DNA of 64,000 bases from Prinsepia uniflora (taxonomy: Eukaryota > Streptophyta > Magnoliopsida > Rosales > Rosaceae): assembly GCA_032719365.1 (NCBI GenBank), contig CM064875.1, positions 33,564,693-33,628,692 on the forward strand, read 5' to 3'. Shown here piece by piece: positions 47,241 to 59,429 of the stretch. The position numbers and the translations under genes were made by a program. The notes beneath the pieces are model-generated. The model was not told the DNA's origin. It saw nothing but the letters and a program-made list of their open reading frames with translations, and did not search any database. Every line of letters begins with the position of its first letter. The stretch's first letter is position 1.

Positions 47241-47312
47241 TGACACGACCCATCCCAATCCCCCTAGGATTATCGCGGGATGTGCCATGCTCCCGTCTGA
47301 CATGAAGTGTCA
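47241..47312 (-). mobile_element. Element C' 3' LTR, terminal piece left of the solo LTR
   Basis: It starts TGACACGACCCATCCC and runs to the TGTCA at 47308-47312. It is the terminus (on the minus strand, the end) of the LTR that resumes at 50081. Confidence 0.7.
47308..47312. repeat. Target site duplication of solo LTR, left copy (TGTCA)
   Basis: TGTCA recurs at 50081-50085. Removing the insert restores the normal LTR phrase GAAGTGTCAGA found at 3687-3697. Confidence 0.82.
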
Positions 47313-50080
47313 TGACAGGACCTGTCCCAACTGGACCTCGATAACCGTGCCCGGTCCTGCTCCCGTCTGACAAGTCAACTGAAGTCCCGAAACTATCCTT
47401 CAGCACCTATCAGACAAGGGATTTTCTCCGCTTATGCCTCCGCCTCTCGGTTAGCCCCGAACGTCGTGTCACGACCTGGAGGGTCATCAAAACAGAAAAG
47501 TGTGAGTGGAAAAAAATATATTCGTTAAAAACACATTTTAAAAGACATCATTTACCCTCCAGTTTATCAAACCTGCATGCATAGGGAAAAACATATGAAA
47601 CACAATCACTGGCTTTCAGCCAAACCATCTAACAAGTTAAATTCTCGGCTCTCAGGCCAAACACATGAAAACATAGTCACCTGGCCACACAGACCAGAAC
47701 TCGTACTCAATACCAGTACGCAACATCAAACAGTACTATGCACAAGGTCACAATCAATTACTCAATCAATCAATCAATCAATCCGCACTATTCACAAGTG
47801 CACAAACCATCACACTGTCACGTCTGCACTACGGGTAGGCCATAACCCCGGGCATTAGCCGTCTGGGAACACCCCAAGCCTCGGCTATCTGGGAATATAT
47901 CTCACCCCGAGTACCAGCCGTCTGGGAACACCCCGAGCTTCGGCTGCCTGGGAACAATCACAATTATATCCCTGAGCTCCGGTCGTCTGGGACCACCCCT
48001 AGCTTCGACCGTCTGGGCACCCATAATCACAATGAAAATCATTCCGGGATCATATCCCAAAACATCTCAATCAAATCCTTGACTTCAAACCAAGTCAAAA
48101 TCGTTACCAACCGGGACTCAAGCCCAAATAGCATTTTTACGTAAATCCGTAAAATCATATCGAAAACATTATAATAACCCAAAAATCATCCTTGACTCAC
48201 CAATTAAGTCAAAATACTCTTTTGGAAACCTTTTTAACTCCGAGCCTAGCCCAAAATACCAATTGCACATTTCCTCGAAAAATGTGCCCGAAAGACCGAT
48301 TAAAATATTCATTAAATCACACATAATCATGCTACAACATCAGGACATCATTGCAAGTAAATTTATGCAATCAATCATGGAAAACATTTAACTATGCATG
48401 CATCATGGTTTATAAAACAAACGTCCACTCACACACCGTCCAAACCGCTCGCTTCTCGAGCTGCACGCGTTTCCGTAATTTCCGACACTTGCCAGGAACC
48501 TCGAATCCTGTCCAAAATCATTATGTGGGGTTACTAACAAGCTAATTTACATCATATCAATTTCCCATAATTTTCCGGGATTTAAATATTATTTTAAAAT
48601 AGAACATAAACCGTCGGACCCGCGAAACATTATCGAGACGGTGTCCGATCGACTCGAAACCAAAATCAAAATGTTCGTTACACTGTATAGAGTAAAACAC
48701 CTGTTGACCACTTTCCCAGAAAACAGTCCACGCACCCTCACGCGCCGCCGCAAGCGGCCGCGCGTGAAAGCCACGCGCCGGAAACAGTAACCTGCACAGT
48801 GTCGTCTGCTTGACCCGTTTCTCTGGTATTCGGGTCTGCGACCCGCGTCGCAACTCGATTCGTTCTCCTTCAATTCAAGCTCAGTTGTATCCGTTCTTTC
48901 ACTCATTCTCATCTATTCTACATGTTTTTTGAATCTAAGACCTTAATTTAATGAAATCATACTCTGAAACTCACGACTCAACATGGATACCCGAAGGGTC
49001 TCTAATCAGGTTCCACCCAAAATCAACCCGTATCGTTCAATTAAACACACATGAAGCATCGTATGTCCATTCTAAGCATAATTATGGAATCAATTTCAAC
49101 GTTTCATACCTCTATGTAGTCGAACACAAGCTCCACCTTTTCCAGAGGTCGCAGGTTCTGTTCTCCCTCAATTCACAATCAATTGACGTCGCAATTGATT
49201 TGGTTCCAGTCGTACAGCTCCCAGGAAGCTGAATATCTACTCAATTTCCCTCGAAACAGTTTACAAAATCAAAATCGACATTGGTGTTCTTAAGTGGATT
49301 TTCGGGTTTTGTTCTCAGGTTTACAGCTCGGTTTTTCTTCAATTATCCCCTCAGTTTCACTCACAAAATCACCTCTTTTCTCACTGTCCAATCTTAATTC
49401 ATCAGGATCAATCAATTTGGACGAATTCAAATACAGAAGGGGGCGGTTTGTTTGTTGTTCTCTGTTTTCTGTTTAATATGAACAGTGCTAATCATACAAC
49501 AGCTTAATCCATTAATTAATTGTACACAAAGGCATCTAAGTGCCACTAATCCATCTAATGAAAGTGACAGATGTCATATAACCACTAATCCTCATCCAAT
49601 TAGGCTGAATCAGCCATTTAATTAACTAATTATTCCAGCTGTGGCAATTTACCCTTTTACCCCTACTTGGAAAAATTACCAAAATGCCCCTCATCGTTCT
49701 AGACCCATAACTTCTTCGTTCAGACTCCGATTGACGCATGCCGCCTGTCTACAGATTCAGCGTCCCAAGACCTATCCAACGGTCTTCTCGGAAAGTCCAA
49801 ACAATTTCCCGATCAAAAAGTCAACTTTCGGCCCCCTTTGACCAATTTACCAAACTGCCCTTAAACTTCCGAACGTCATAACTTTCTCCTCAAATGTCGG
49901 AATTGGGCGTGCCACCTGTCTATGAACTCGTGACGTCCCAAACTACGTCACGGTCATTGGTCAAATTCCGTTTGACCGCTCAAATTAAAAGTCAACTTTT
50001 TTGCCCAATTCCAAGGGCAAAATCGTCATTTTCCTTCAAAATTTCCAAATTTTCCTTTTTCGAATTTCCGGGGCGTTACA
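47313..50080 (-). mobile_element. Solo LTR, antisense, 2768 bp
   Basis: On the minus strand it starts TGTAACGCCCCGG at 50080 and ends GGTCCTGTCA at 47313. TGTCA lies on both sides and no internal region is present. It includes the TGACG inverted repeat (49929-49952), a CGCG-rich stem near 48770 and tandem repeats at 47846-48020. The LTR cut by the window end (61478-64000) is a close relative. Confidence 0.87.
47846..48020 (-). repeat. Six-unit tandem repeat in solo LTR, unit about 26-38 bp
   Basis: Plus-strand units resemble CCCCGAGCTTCGGCTGCCTG plus GGAAC. Most keep small complementary arms (GAGC/GCT(C), CCC/GGG), so this is the equivalent, in this family, of the short-inverted-repeat arrays of the other LTRs. 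Confidence 0.75.
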
Positions 50081-52260
50081 TGTCAGATAAGGGATAATTC
50101 AAAACCTTCAGCCCGACCGGGCTTCCCGAGCACGCTAGGATCGGTGGAGGAGTTTGATGTCTCGGTCTCTGCTACAGCCCGCATCCGTGATCAACCTGAA
50201 GGGCATTAAAACCATTAAAAGCTATGAGTGGACGAAAATCAATAGTTTGAGAAAACACATTTCATAAGAAGACATTTATGCCCTTCATTAAAAACCATGC
50301 ATGCATTCGAAAACCAATAATCAAACCATTTATTTAAATCAATCATTAGGGCCTTAGCCCAAATCCGTATATATGGGAACTCAGCCCAAAACCAAATCAA
50401 TCATTAGGGCATTAGCCCAAAACCGTAAATCCAAACATATGTGGGAACTTAGCCCAAAACCGTAAATCCAGATCCAAGTGGGCCACTGCCCAAATCCATA
50501 AATACAAATCTGTAAGTACAGAAATAACATTTCATAAATTCAATAAATCATGTTCACCAAATACCATATAACCAATCCTCAGCATCCATGATGCCTGACA
50601 TCCCTGATGTCACAAATAGTACTGTCATGGTTTCCAAAGCTATGCGTGCTACTCAGGGTCTCAAGTCCCAAGTCTTCCTCTAGGTCCACCAGTGTCCGGT
50701 ATCCCGGATCACTACCCGAGGTAAAATCAAAATGCCCTCTTGAGAGTGAGGTACCCCACAGTGACGACTCTTCTCAGTTAGTGCTCCGTGACTACTCCAG
50801 GGTCCAGCTAAGCCAACGACCCTCCCTGGAGGAGACAATCCATAGATAAAAGGATGGTATATGAAAAACATTTCCCAATAATTCCAAAACCCTTCAAACC
50901 TTTCAAAGGGTCCATGCCTGGTTTCCCATAAAACCATCATAAATCTAGAAATCCACTTTTCCAAATCCAAATTCATTTAGGGTCGCCGAACCTAAAATCA
51001 TAATTATAAACCACAATGGGACTCATTCCCGATATCATAAACCACTTAGGCCTCAAGCCCGATCATGTAAACTTACTAGGCCCCCAACTCGATGCCTTAT
51101 TAAATCAAATGGACTCGAAGTTCGATAGTTCGTAAATCAAATGGGTCTCAAGCCCGATTCCATATTTCCAAATCCGAAATCAGTTCCTCAATCCATTATT
51201 GACATACAAGCACGTATAAACACAGTAGAAAACCATAAACCTCGATATACGTGCAAATATGTAAATCACCAATACCACAATCATATTCGTAGAAATCATA
51301 TATATAAAACATATAAAACATTTATGCATGCATCACAATTTAGAAATCAATGTCCACTCACAGATCGTCCCATGCTGCCGCTTCGATATGCATGCCATAA
51401 GCCTTACCGGGCTAATTCACCATCCTCCGAATATCTGAACCTGCCCAAATCATACTAGAGGGTTACTAACCACTTCATTTAGCTCTCATTAAAGCCCCAT
51501 AATTTTCTCGAATTTTTAAACGTGTTTAAACTCGATCCTAAATCTTCCCTCGAACTATATCGAGACAATGTCTGATCAACTCGAAACAAATCCCAAAATG
51601 TTCGTTACATCGAATACTTAAAAATTACATGTTGAACACTTCTCCCAGATCTGCCCCACGCGCACCCACGCGCCGTCGCAAGCGACTGCGCGTAAAGCCC
51701 ACACACCTAGTTACAGTCATCGTCTACCTCGCATTGAACTAGGTTCAGGCCGGTCCTCTGCAAGTCGGGTTCAACCGAACCGGCGAGGCCAGCTCTTGCT
51801 CAATCCTCCATCTTTTTCAGTCCTTCCAATCCCTATCTCTTCATCTAATTACATAGGTTCGATTTAAAATCTCAAAATCATAAAACCAGGTTAGGATCAT
51901 ACCTGTTCGAAGAGGACTAGTAACTGGCTCTGCAACTCCGTTTCCTCGTCGACTCCAACCACCATTCCTTTTGGAATCAAGTCCCCTAGATTCGTCCAAG
52001 TCCCTAGATCACAGCCTAGTCCATCAATTCGACCAATAAACCATAAATTCACACTTTCAATTTTTGAATCAAAACTATACCTCGACGTGTTTTCCGACCA
52101 CCCAGTACGACGACCCTCCACGATGCCACCGTTCAGTTCGTCTCACCTCCAGGGTCCTCGTCTAATCAATCAAGACGGTCAATAGTGGCCCAAATCACAA
52201 ACTCCATTTCCAAAAAAGAAAATAGGGCATTAAGTCCCTTACCTCCAAACTGAGCCCCCG
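50081..52260 (-). mobile_element. Element C' 3' LTR, main piece right of the solo LTR (truncated at 52260)
   Basis: It continues the LTR interrupted at 47312: GATAAGGGATAATTC, the CTCTGCTACAGCCCGCATCCGT block, arrays of short inverted repeats (50347-51160), a TCCACTCACAGATCGTCC block at 51353, and a CACGCGCC region near 51660. The LTR start (TGTAAC) is not reached: element C begins abruptly at 52261. Confidence 0.7.
50347..51160 (-). repeat. Arrays of short inverted repeats in C' LTR
   Basis: Units such as GGGCCTTAGCCC and GGCCTCAAGCCC, and a GGACTCGAAGTTCG copy near 51112, are spread over two clusters (about 50347-50480 and 51000-51160). Confidence 0.65.
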
Positions 52261-54364
52261 TGTAACGACCCATCCCGAATTTTGGGATTAGAATAGTGAC
52301 TAATCAAGGATTAGTGAGATTAATCGGTGATTAGTGGGGTACTTTCGGACGGACGGTGCAAAATGATGATTTTGCCCCTAGAATGGGCGAAACGTTGAAT
52401 TTTCGTTTTGGCGGTCAAATGGACATTGGCCGATGACTGTGACGTAGTTCGAGATGTCACGAGTTCATAGACAGGTGGTACGTTCGATTCCGACATTCGA
52501 GGAAGAAGTTATGACGTTCGGAAGTTCAAGGGTATTTTGGTAATTTGGTTAAAAGAGGCTTCAGGCCGCGCGTGGGGGCGCGTGGGCCACCTCTTGGGGA
52601 TGACTTCAACATGAATTTTAATCTATTCGATGTAACGAACATTTTGGGATGGATTTCGTGTCGATCGGACACCGTCTCGATAATGTTTGGGACATCCGAA
52701 GGTTGAGGATCATGTTTTAAAATAGTTAAAAATTGCAGAAAATTACGGGGCTTCAATGAGAGGTTAATAAGATAGTTAGTAACCCTCTAGATTGATTTGG
52801 ACAGGTTTCGGAGTCCCGGTGACAACAATTAGCCCAGTGAGGCTTACGACACGCAAACCGAGGCGGCAGCTTAGGACGGTCTGTGAGTGGACCTTGATTT
52901 CTAAACTAGGATGCCTGCATAAATGTTTTATATGGTTTATAAATATCATTCTATGATGATGATTTGGATGATTGTGATTTAGATTGTTTCACGCATTTTG
53001 AGGCAATCTACGTGCTTGCACGTAAATCGAGGTTTTTGGTTTTGCACTGATTTTCCGTGCTTATAGTATTGGAAATGATTTCATGAAATGGTTTTGGATT
53101 TGAAAAGGTAAACTTGGGTTCGAGACCCATTCGTTTTGGAAACCCTCAGACTCGAAGTCCCTTTTAGTTACGTTCTTGGGCTAGAGACCCAATTAGTTCT
53201 TAAATCGATTTCGGATTTGGAAATATGAAATCAGGCATGAGACCCATTTGATTTACAAATTCTCGGACTTGAAGTCCATTTGATTTAACAAAGCATCGGG
53301 TTGGAGGCCCAGTTAGCTTGCGAATCGGGCTCGAGGCCCAGTTGACTTACGTATCGGGCACGAGGCCCATTTAGTTATGAAATCAGGCACGAGGCCCATT
53401 TGGTTTACGAAATCGGGCACGAGGCCTAGTTGGTTTACGATTCGGGCTGGAGGCCAAGTTTGTATGTGGATCTGGGATTGGGGCCCAGTTATGGTTTACA
53501 ACTGTGTTTTCGGGTCGGGGGACCATAAATGGATTTCTGATTCATGATAGTTTATGGGAACCGACATGAACCCTAGAAAGGTTTTTATGGTTCATGACGG
53601 TTTATGGGGACCGACATGAACCCTTGAAAGGTTTTTCGTATACCATCCTATATATATGAATTGTCTCCTCCGGGGAGGGTCGTTGGCCTGGGTGGACCCC
53701 AGAGTAGTCACAGAGCTCTGACTGAGTGGAGTCGCCCCCGTTGGGTTCCTTACTCTCAGAAAGGCTATGGATCATAACCCCCAGGGAGGGTCATTGATCT
53801 ACGGACATTGACTTGGGTGAACCATGGGGAGACTTGTGTTTTGAGACCCCGGGTAGCACGCGCGTAGCTCTAGATACCGTGACAGGATTGGTTATATGAA
53901 ATATATGTTAAACATGATTTCAATTGGTTTACGAAATTGTGTTTCATGATGATAAATGGATTTTGGCTGAGATCCCACATATGTTTACTATGTTATGGTT
54001 TTCTGTAAATGGTTTTGGGCAGGGGCCCTTGTGAATGTGGTGGTTTAAACATATGTGATTGGATAAATGGTTTTACTATGCATGCATGCTTTTTAGTGAA
54101 GGGCATAAAGGTCTTTTATGAAATGTGTTTTACCAAACTTATTACTTTTTGTCCACTCAGAGTCTTTATGTTTTCAATGCCTTTCAGGTTGAGTACAGTG
54201 CAGACTGTAGCAGAGACCGAGACATCACATACCTCCTCCGGATCCTGGCTTACTCTGGAAGCCTTTCGACTAAAGGTACAAATTTTCCCAGGCCTGACAC
54301 TCCGTGTCAGACGGGATCAGGAGCGTCCCTCGTTAATCCCAGGGGGATTGGGACGGTCCTGACA
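52261..54364 (+). repeat. 5' LTR of element C
   Basis: It starts TGTAACGACCCATCCCG. It has an eroded TGACG inverted repeat (52439-52462), an array of short inverted repeats (53116-53488) and a GC-rich structured block (53655-53880). It is shorter than the LTR at 3624-6773 because the ~700-bp stretch between the two conserved blocks is absent. Confidence 0.88.
53116..53488 (+). repeat. Array of short inverted repeats in 5' LTR of C
   Basis: Units include GGGTTCGAGACCC, GACTCGAAGTC, GGACTTGAAGTCC, GGGCTCGAGGCCC and several GGGCACGAGGCCC. Arms GGGT/ACCC, GGAC/GTCC and GGGC/GCCC are all complementary. The matching array in the 3' LTR is at 58179-58551. Confidence 0.82.
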
Positions 54365-54366
54365 AG

Positions 54367-54378
54367 TGGTATCAGAGC
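54367..54378 (+). other. Primer-binding site of element C, initiator Met tRNA
   Basis: TGGTATCAGAGC lies two bases after the 5' LTR. Confidence 0.9.
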
Positions 54379-57310
54379 AGGTTTGCTCTTGGAGTGATGC
54401 GCAAGTCGAGGATGTGATGTCTCAATGGGCTGCAGTTCTTGGTCAACCTGATAATTAGGATGCTGGTATGGTAGTTAGTAGGAAGGAATCGTGGTTCATT
54501 TTGGTTCGGCATTTGATGTCGGGGTTGCTATAGTTCTGCCGTGGATGACAGTGTTGGACCCTACAAAGGGGTGAATGTAATAGTACTTTAGAGTTTTGAT
54601 CGTGAGACAGCTAGTTGGGATCGCCTTTCACGATGTCGGGGGATCGATTTTGATGACTGGTTAGGAGTTGTGACCATTAGATGGTTAGATTTTGTTGAGT
54701 TAGGTGGCTATGCTGCTGGGAGTAGCCAGGTTTGAGGAACCCTAGTTGAACTTACGGTAGGATTGGATTGACGTCCTTAAGATGTCGAGACCGTGGGTTC
54801 GGTCAGATTGTGGATTATACCACCTTCTACAGTTGGGTTCAGGGGAATCCTAGGTGTGATCATGGAACCTTAAGGTAGAATGTATGGTTCAGAAAGGTGA
54901 GTTGACGAGTGGTTTGAGTTTGACGACTTTCAAAGTCGAGACCGACGATTGGTTTAGTCATGTCAGCTTTAGTGATGAGACTGCACTCCGCAGTTGAGGT
55001 TGTACTTATCAGTTAGACTTAGTTGGTTGTCGTACTACTTTAGTTGTGATGGATAGTTGGTGCAACTAAGGTTATGGAGGACCTAGTAGGCGACATTGGG
55101 TGAGTCGATTTACGATTGGTTATAGTTTGGTTGGACAGGTTACCAGGGTTGGTACTTGTCGATGGAATCCCGGAGTGGGGACACAGAGTGGTAGTACAGG
55201 TGATTGATTTCGTTGGATGCGGAGCCTCGATAGCAATGTTTGGTAGTTAGGTCTACACGAGTCTGTGGTAGGCACTACTACCGAGAGTGGTTGCAGTTGT
55301 GGTTTTTGGGAATCGGGGACGTTCGGGGAACGTTTCCTTTTCTTAGTTGAGTTTTCAGGGTGTCTGTGCCCAGAGTTGTTGGGTACGAGGGAGGCAGAGT
55401 TTCTCCAATATGAGTAGAGGTACGGGGTCGTGGCTCGGTATGAGCGGAGATTCAGGGTTGTCTAATTCACATTGTGTGTGCTGGTACTGGTGCTGGTGCT
55501 AGTGCCAGTGATTGTGATGACGATGAGTCACGAGTCAGGATGTGACTCCGTCGACCTGGGCATATGTTTGGTGTCTGTGGTCTGGTAGTGGATCACAGAT
55601 AGAGTTAGATTGTTACGGACATGTGGTTGATGTCTGAGTGTATTGGTTCCGACATGGTTGAAACTTCAGAATCGTGAGAGGTTGTGATCGAGGTGACGAG
55701 AGGAGTACGGGTTTTCCACATTGGTAATGGGTATTTCGAAGTCATTAGGGTGACTTTTCATATTCTGCCATGTCAGATGATAATTGTTGTCACTAGTAGA
55801 TTGGTCCTGTATTGGTTGGTGGACCCTTGATTGTTTTGGGTCATTAAGAGGAGTTGGGTATTTCGAAGTTAGGTGAATGAGATTTCTCATTTTTCTGCTT
55901 GGTGGCAGACGATGTTGGATTACGTGGTGTGGTGAGTGCAACGAGTTTTGTTTACATTTACGTAAGATGGATTTTGATGTCATCGTCTTGGATCATCCTT
56001 GCTTTTCCTAGGTGGAATGTCAAGGATCGATACGAGGTAATTGGAGAGAACCCACAGTCTCGACGTGTCTCATCGTTGACTGATCTGTTTAGATGTGGGA
56101 ACTGGTTGAGGAGTGATGTGACTAAATAAGGAGTCATTAGGGTGTAAGACCCTATGAACAGATTTCAGGTGGATAGTTAGCTGAGTAAGCATGTGTGGAT
56201 CCTAGGTGGATCAGAATTCTGAGTTGAGGATGATGGGACTGAACTTTCTTTCGAGGTTAATCCCGTATGGTATATTACTCGGGCTAGTAAGTGTCAGACG
56301 AGGTCGGATTTGGTCAGCCTTAAATGTGTGAATGTTGGGATTGGCTTCCCTATGAAGTCAATCGAATGTAAGGTGTTAATCATTGAGCAGGTAATCGATA
56401 GGTTCGGTGTTGATGCGTCTCGGTAGACGTGGGTGAGATTGGATGCCAGTTGGCATGATTGGGTGCGCCTTGGTGGGCGTGAGTCAGATTGGTACGTATT
56501 GAATTACGTGATGGGAAGTATACGTTGTGATACTAGTCGGGTGACCATGGGATTCGATATGGATAATGGGTTGGAGTTCTTGATTTGTATAGTCCTGGAT
56601 TGGACAGATGGACTCCGGAATTGAAACGTGATTGGCTGCGACCTAGGTCATCGTCGTCGTTGTTGTTGTAAGCTAGTTGATGGATGGATGTACGTACCTT
56701 GTAAGCTGTTCGAGGTACGATACTGGGTAGACTTGTGGTGCCTGGTGACGGTATGTAGAATACGAGGAGTACATTGATGAGCGTGTTGGTAGTCGGCTTA
56801 GTTCCGATACCATTGGATTAGTCGAGGACGTGAACTGGACATTGGATATTGTGCACTGGGTCATAGTGTTTCTGATGGGTCCAGTCACACTCAGGTTGAG
56901 TGAGTTGGTGGTTAGTGTAACCACAAGTAAGTCAAATGTCAATTTTCGACTGGCGACTGTCAAGTGGTGACAGTTTTTCCGATGTTTCAGCGTGGATTAT
57001 TAGTGAGTTTGGTGACTCCCAGTGGGAGCAGATGTTGGGATAAATTGGTGATTAAAGACGGAACCGTCGAGCTATTCGTATTAGCGAATTGGTAGAATTT
57101 TCAAGTGGTATCAATTCGAAACGTGTGATTACTATCATTCAACGTGGTCGAATGTAATCGATGCGATGTGAGTGTTAGTGGAACGTCTGGATGCGAATAA
57201 GTATTGTTCTAGTTATTGGGTGTACTAGTGTACACGTGTCGTGAGATCGATTTGTTTCCACGAGTTGGTTGTGAAATCGGGAAAGATGGAATTTTGAGGA
57301 CGAAATTAAT
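54379..57310 (+). pseudogene. Degenerate internal region of element C with gag and protease traces
   Basis: No long frame survives. At about 55388-55470 the sequence reads like the Gag stretch (R)EAEFLQYE, stop, then RYERRF, which matches the place in A and B around TEFLQL...AEYE. A short CYGHV trace near 55610 may be the zinc knuckle, and near 55968-55997 DFDVIVLDH resembles the protease-flanking DFDVILGMDW. Reverse transcriptase and integrase are not recognisable. At ~2960 bp the internal region is too short for a full pol, so it is internally deleted as well as mutated. Confidence 0.6.
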
Positions 57311-57324
57311 TAAGGAGGGAAGGT
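57311..57324 (+). other. Polypurine tract of element C
   Basis: TAAGGAGGGAAGGT directly precedes the 3' LTR. Confidence 0.8.
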
Positions 57325-59429
57325 TGTAACGACCCGTCCCGAATTTCAGGATTAGATTAGTGACTAATCAAGGATTAGTGAGAATAATCGGTGATTAGTG
57401 GGGTACTTTCGAACGGACGGTGCAAAATGACGATTTTGCCCTTGGAATGGGCGAAACGTTGACTTTTCGTTCTGGCGGTCAAATGGACTTTGACTAATGA
57501 TTGTGATGTGGTTCGGGATGTCACAAGTTCATAGAAAGGTGGCACGTTCGATTCCGACATTCGAGGAAGAAGTTATGACGTTTGGAAGTTCATAGGTATT
57601 TTGGTAATTTGGTTAAAAAGGGCTTCAGGCCGCTCGTGGGGGCGCGTGGGCCACCTGTTGGGGATGACTTCAACATAACTTTTAATCTATTCGATGTAAC
57701 AAACATTTTGGGACTGATTTCTTGTTGATCGGATACCGTCTCGATAATGTTCGGGACATCCGGAGGTTTAGGATCGTGTTTTTAAAATAGTTAAAAATTT
57801 CGAAAAATTTCGGGCTTCAATGAGAGGTTAATAAGGTAGTTAGTAACCCTCTAGATTGATTTTGACAGGTTTAGGAGTCCTGATGATGACGATTAGCCCG
57901 GTGAAGCTTACAACACGCAAACCGAGATAGCAGTTTAGAACGGTCTGTGAGTGCACCTTGATTTCTAAATTGTGATGCATGCATAAATGTTTTATATGGT
58001 TTATAAATTTGATTCTATAATGATAATTTGTATGATTGTGATTTACATGGTTTCATGCATTTAGAGGCGATTTACGTGCAAGCACGTAAATCGAGGTTTT
58101 TGGTTTTGTACTGATTTTCCGTGCTTATAGTTTTGGAAATGATTTCATGAAATGGTTTTGGATTTGAGAAGGTAAACTCGGGTTCGAGATCCATTCGTTT
58201 TAGAAACCCTCAGACTCAAAGTCCCTTTTAGTTACGTTCTCGGGCCAGAGGCCCAATTGGTTCTTAAATCGATTTCAGATTTGGAAATATGAAATCGAGC
58301 ACGAGTCCCTTTTGATTTACGAACTCTCGAACCTGAAGTCCATTTGATTTAACTAAGCATCGGGCCGGAGGCCAAGTTAGCTTGCGAATCGGGATCGAGG
58401 CCCAGTTGACTTACGTATTGGGCACGAGGCCCATATAGTTATGAAATCAGGCACGAGGCCCATTTGGTTTACGAAATCAGGCACGAGGCCCAGTTCGTTT
58501 ACAATTCGGGCCGAAGGCCCAGTTTGTATGTGGATCCGGGCTTAGGGCCCAGTTATGGTTTACAACTGTGTTTTAGGGTCGGGGACCCATAAATGGATAT
58601 CTGGTTCATGACGGTTTATCGAGACCGGCATGAACCCTTGAAAGGTTTTTATGGTTCATAAAGGTTTATGGGGATCGACATGAACCCTTGAAAGGTTTTT
58701 CATATACCATCCTATATATATGAATTTTCTCCTCTGGGGAGGGTCGTTGGCCTGGGTGGACCCCAGAATAGACACGGAGCACTAACTTAGTGGAGTCGCC
58801 CTCGTTGGGTTCCTTACTTTCAGAAAAGCTATGGATCATAACCCCCAGGGAGGGTCATTGATCTATGGACATTGACCTGGGTGGACCCTGGGGAGACTTG
58901 GGTTTTGAGAACCCCGGTAGCAAGCGCGTAGCTCTAGATACCGTGACAGGATTGGTTATATGAAATATATGTTAAACATGATTTCAATTGTTTTTCGAAA
59001 TTGTGTTTCATGATGATAAATTGAATTGGGCTGAGATCCCACATATGTTTACTATGTTATGGTTTTCTGTAAATGGTTTTGGGCAGGGGCCCGTATGAAT
59101 GTGGTGGTTTAAACATATGTGATTGGATAAATAGTTTTACTATGCATGCATGCTTTTTATTTAAGGGCATAAAGGTCTTTTATGAAATGTGTTTTACCAA
59201 ACTTATTACTTTTTGTCCACTCACAGTCTTTCTGTTTTCAATGCCCTTCAAGTTGAGTACGGTGCGGACTGTAGTAGAGACCGAGACATCACATACCTCC
59301 TCCGGATCCTGGCGTACTCTGGAAGCCTTTCGGCTAAAGTTTCAAATTTTCCCTATTCTAATACTCCCTGTCAGACGGGATCAGGAACGTCCCTCGTTTA
59401 TCCCGAGGGGATTGGGATGGGTCCTGACA
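57325..59429 (+). repeat. 3' LTR of element C
   Basis: It starts TGTAACGACCCGTCCCG and ends GGGTCCTGACA, collinear with the 5' LTR. The short-inverted-repeat array lies at 58179-58551. Confidence 0.88.

Larger units (their letters stand above)
52261..59429 (+). mobile_element. Element C: sense LTR retrotransposon with degenerate internal region, no matching target duplication
   Basis: 5' LTR 52261-54364 and 3' LTR 57325-59429 (2104 and 2105 bp) both run TGTAACGACC...CCTGACA. A perfect primer site (54367-54378) and a polypurine tract (57311-57324) are present. The outer flanks are CCCCG (52256-52260) and TATTC (59430-59434), so no 5-bp duplication is left. The LTRs differ at many places, so C is clearly older than B. 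Confidence 0.88.

Noticed and set aside
54009..54362. 117-codon frame at the end of the 5' LTR of C (again at 59073 in the 3' LTR)
   Set aside because: It is LTR sequence present in both LTRs and related LTRs; not conserved as protein between copies.
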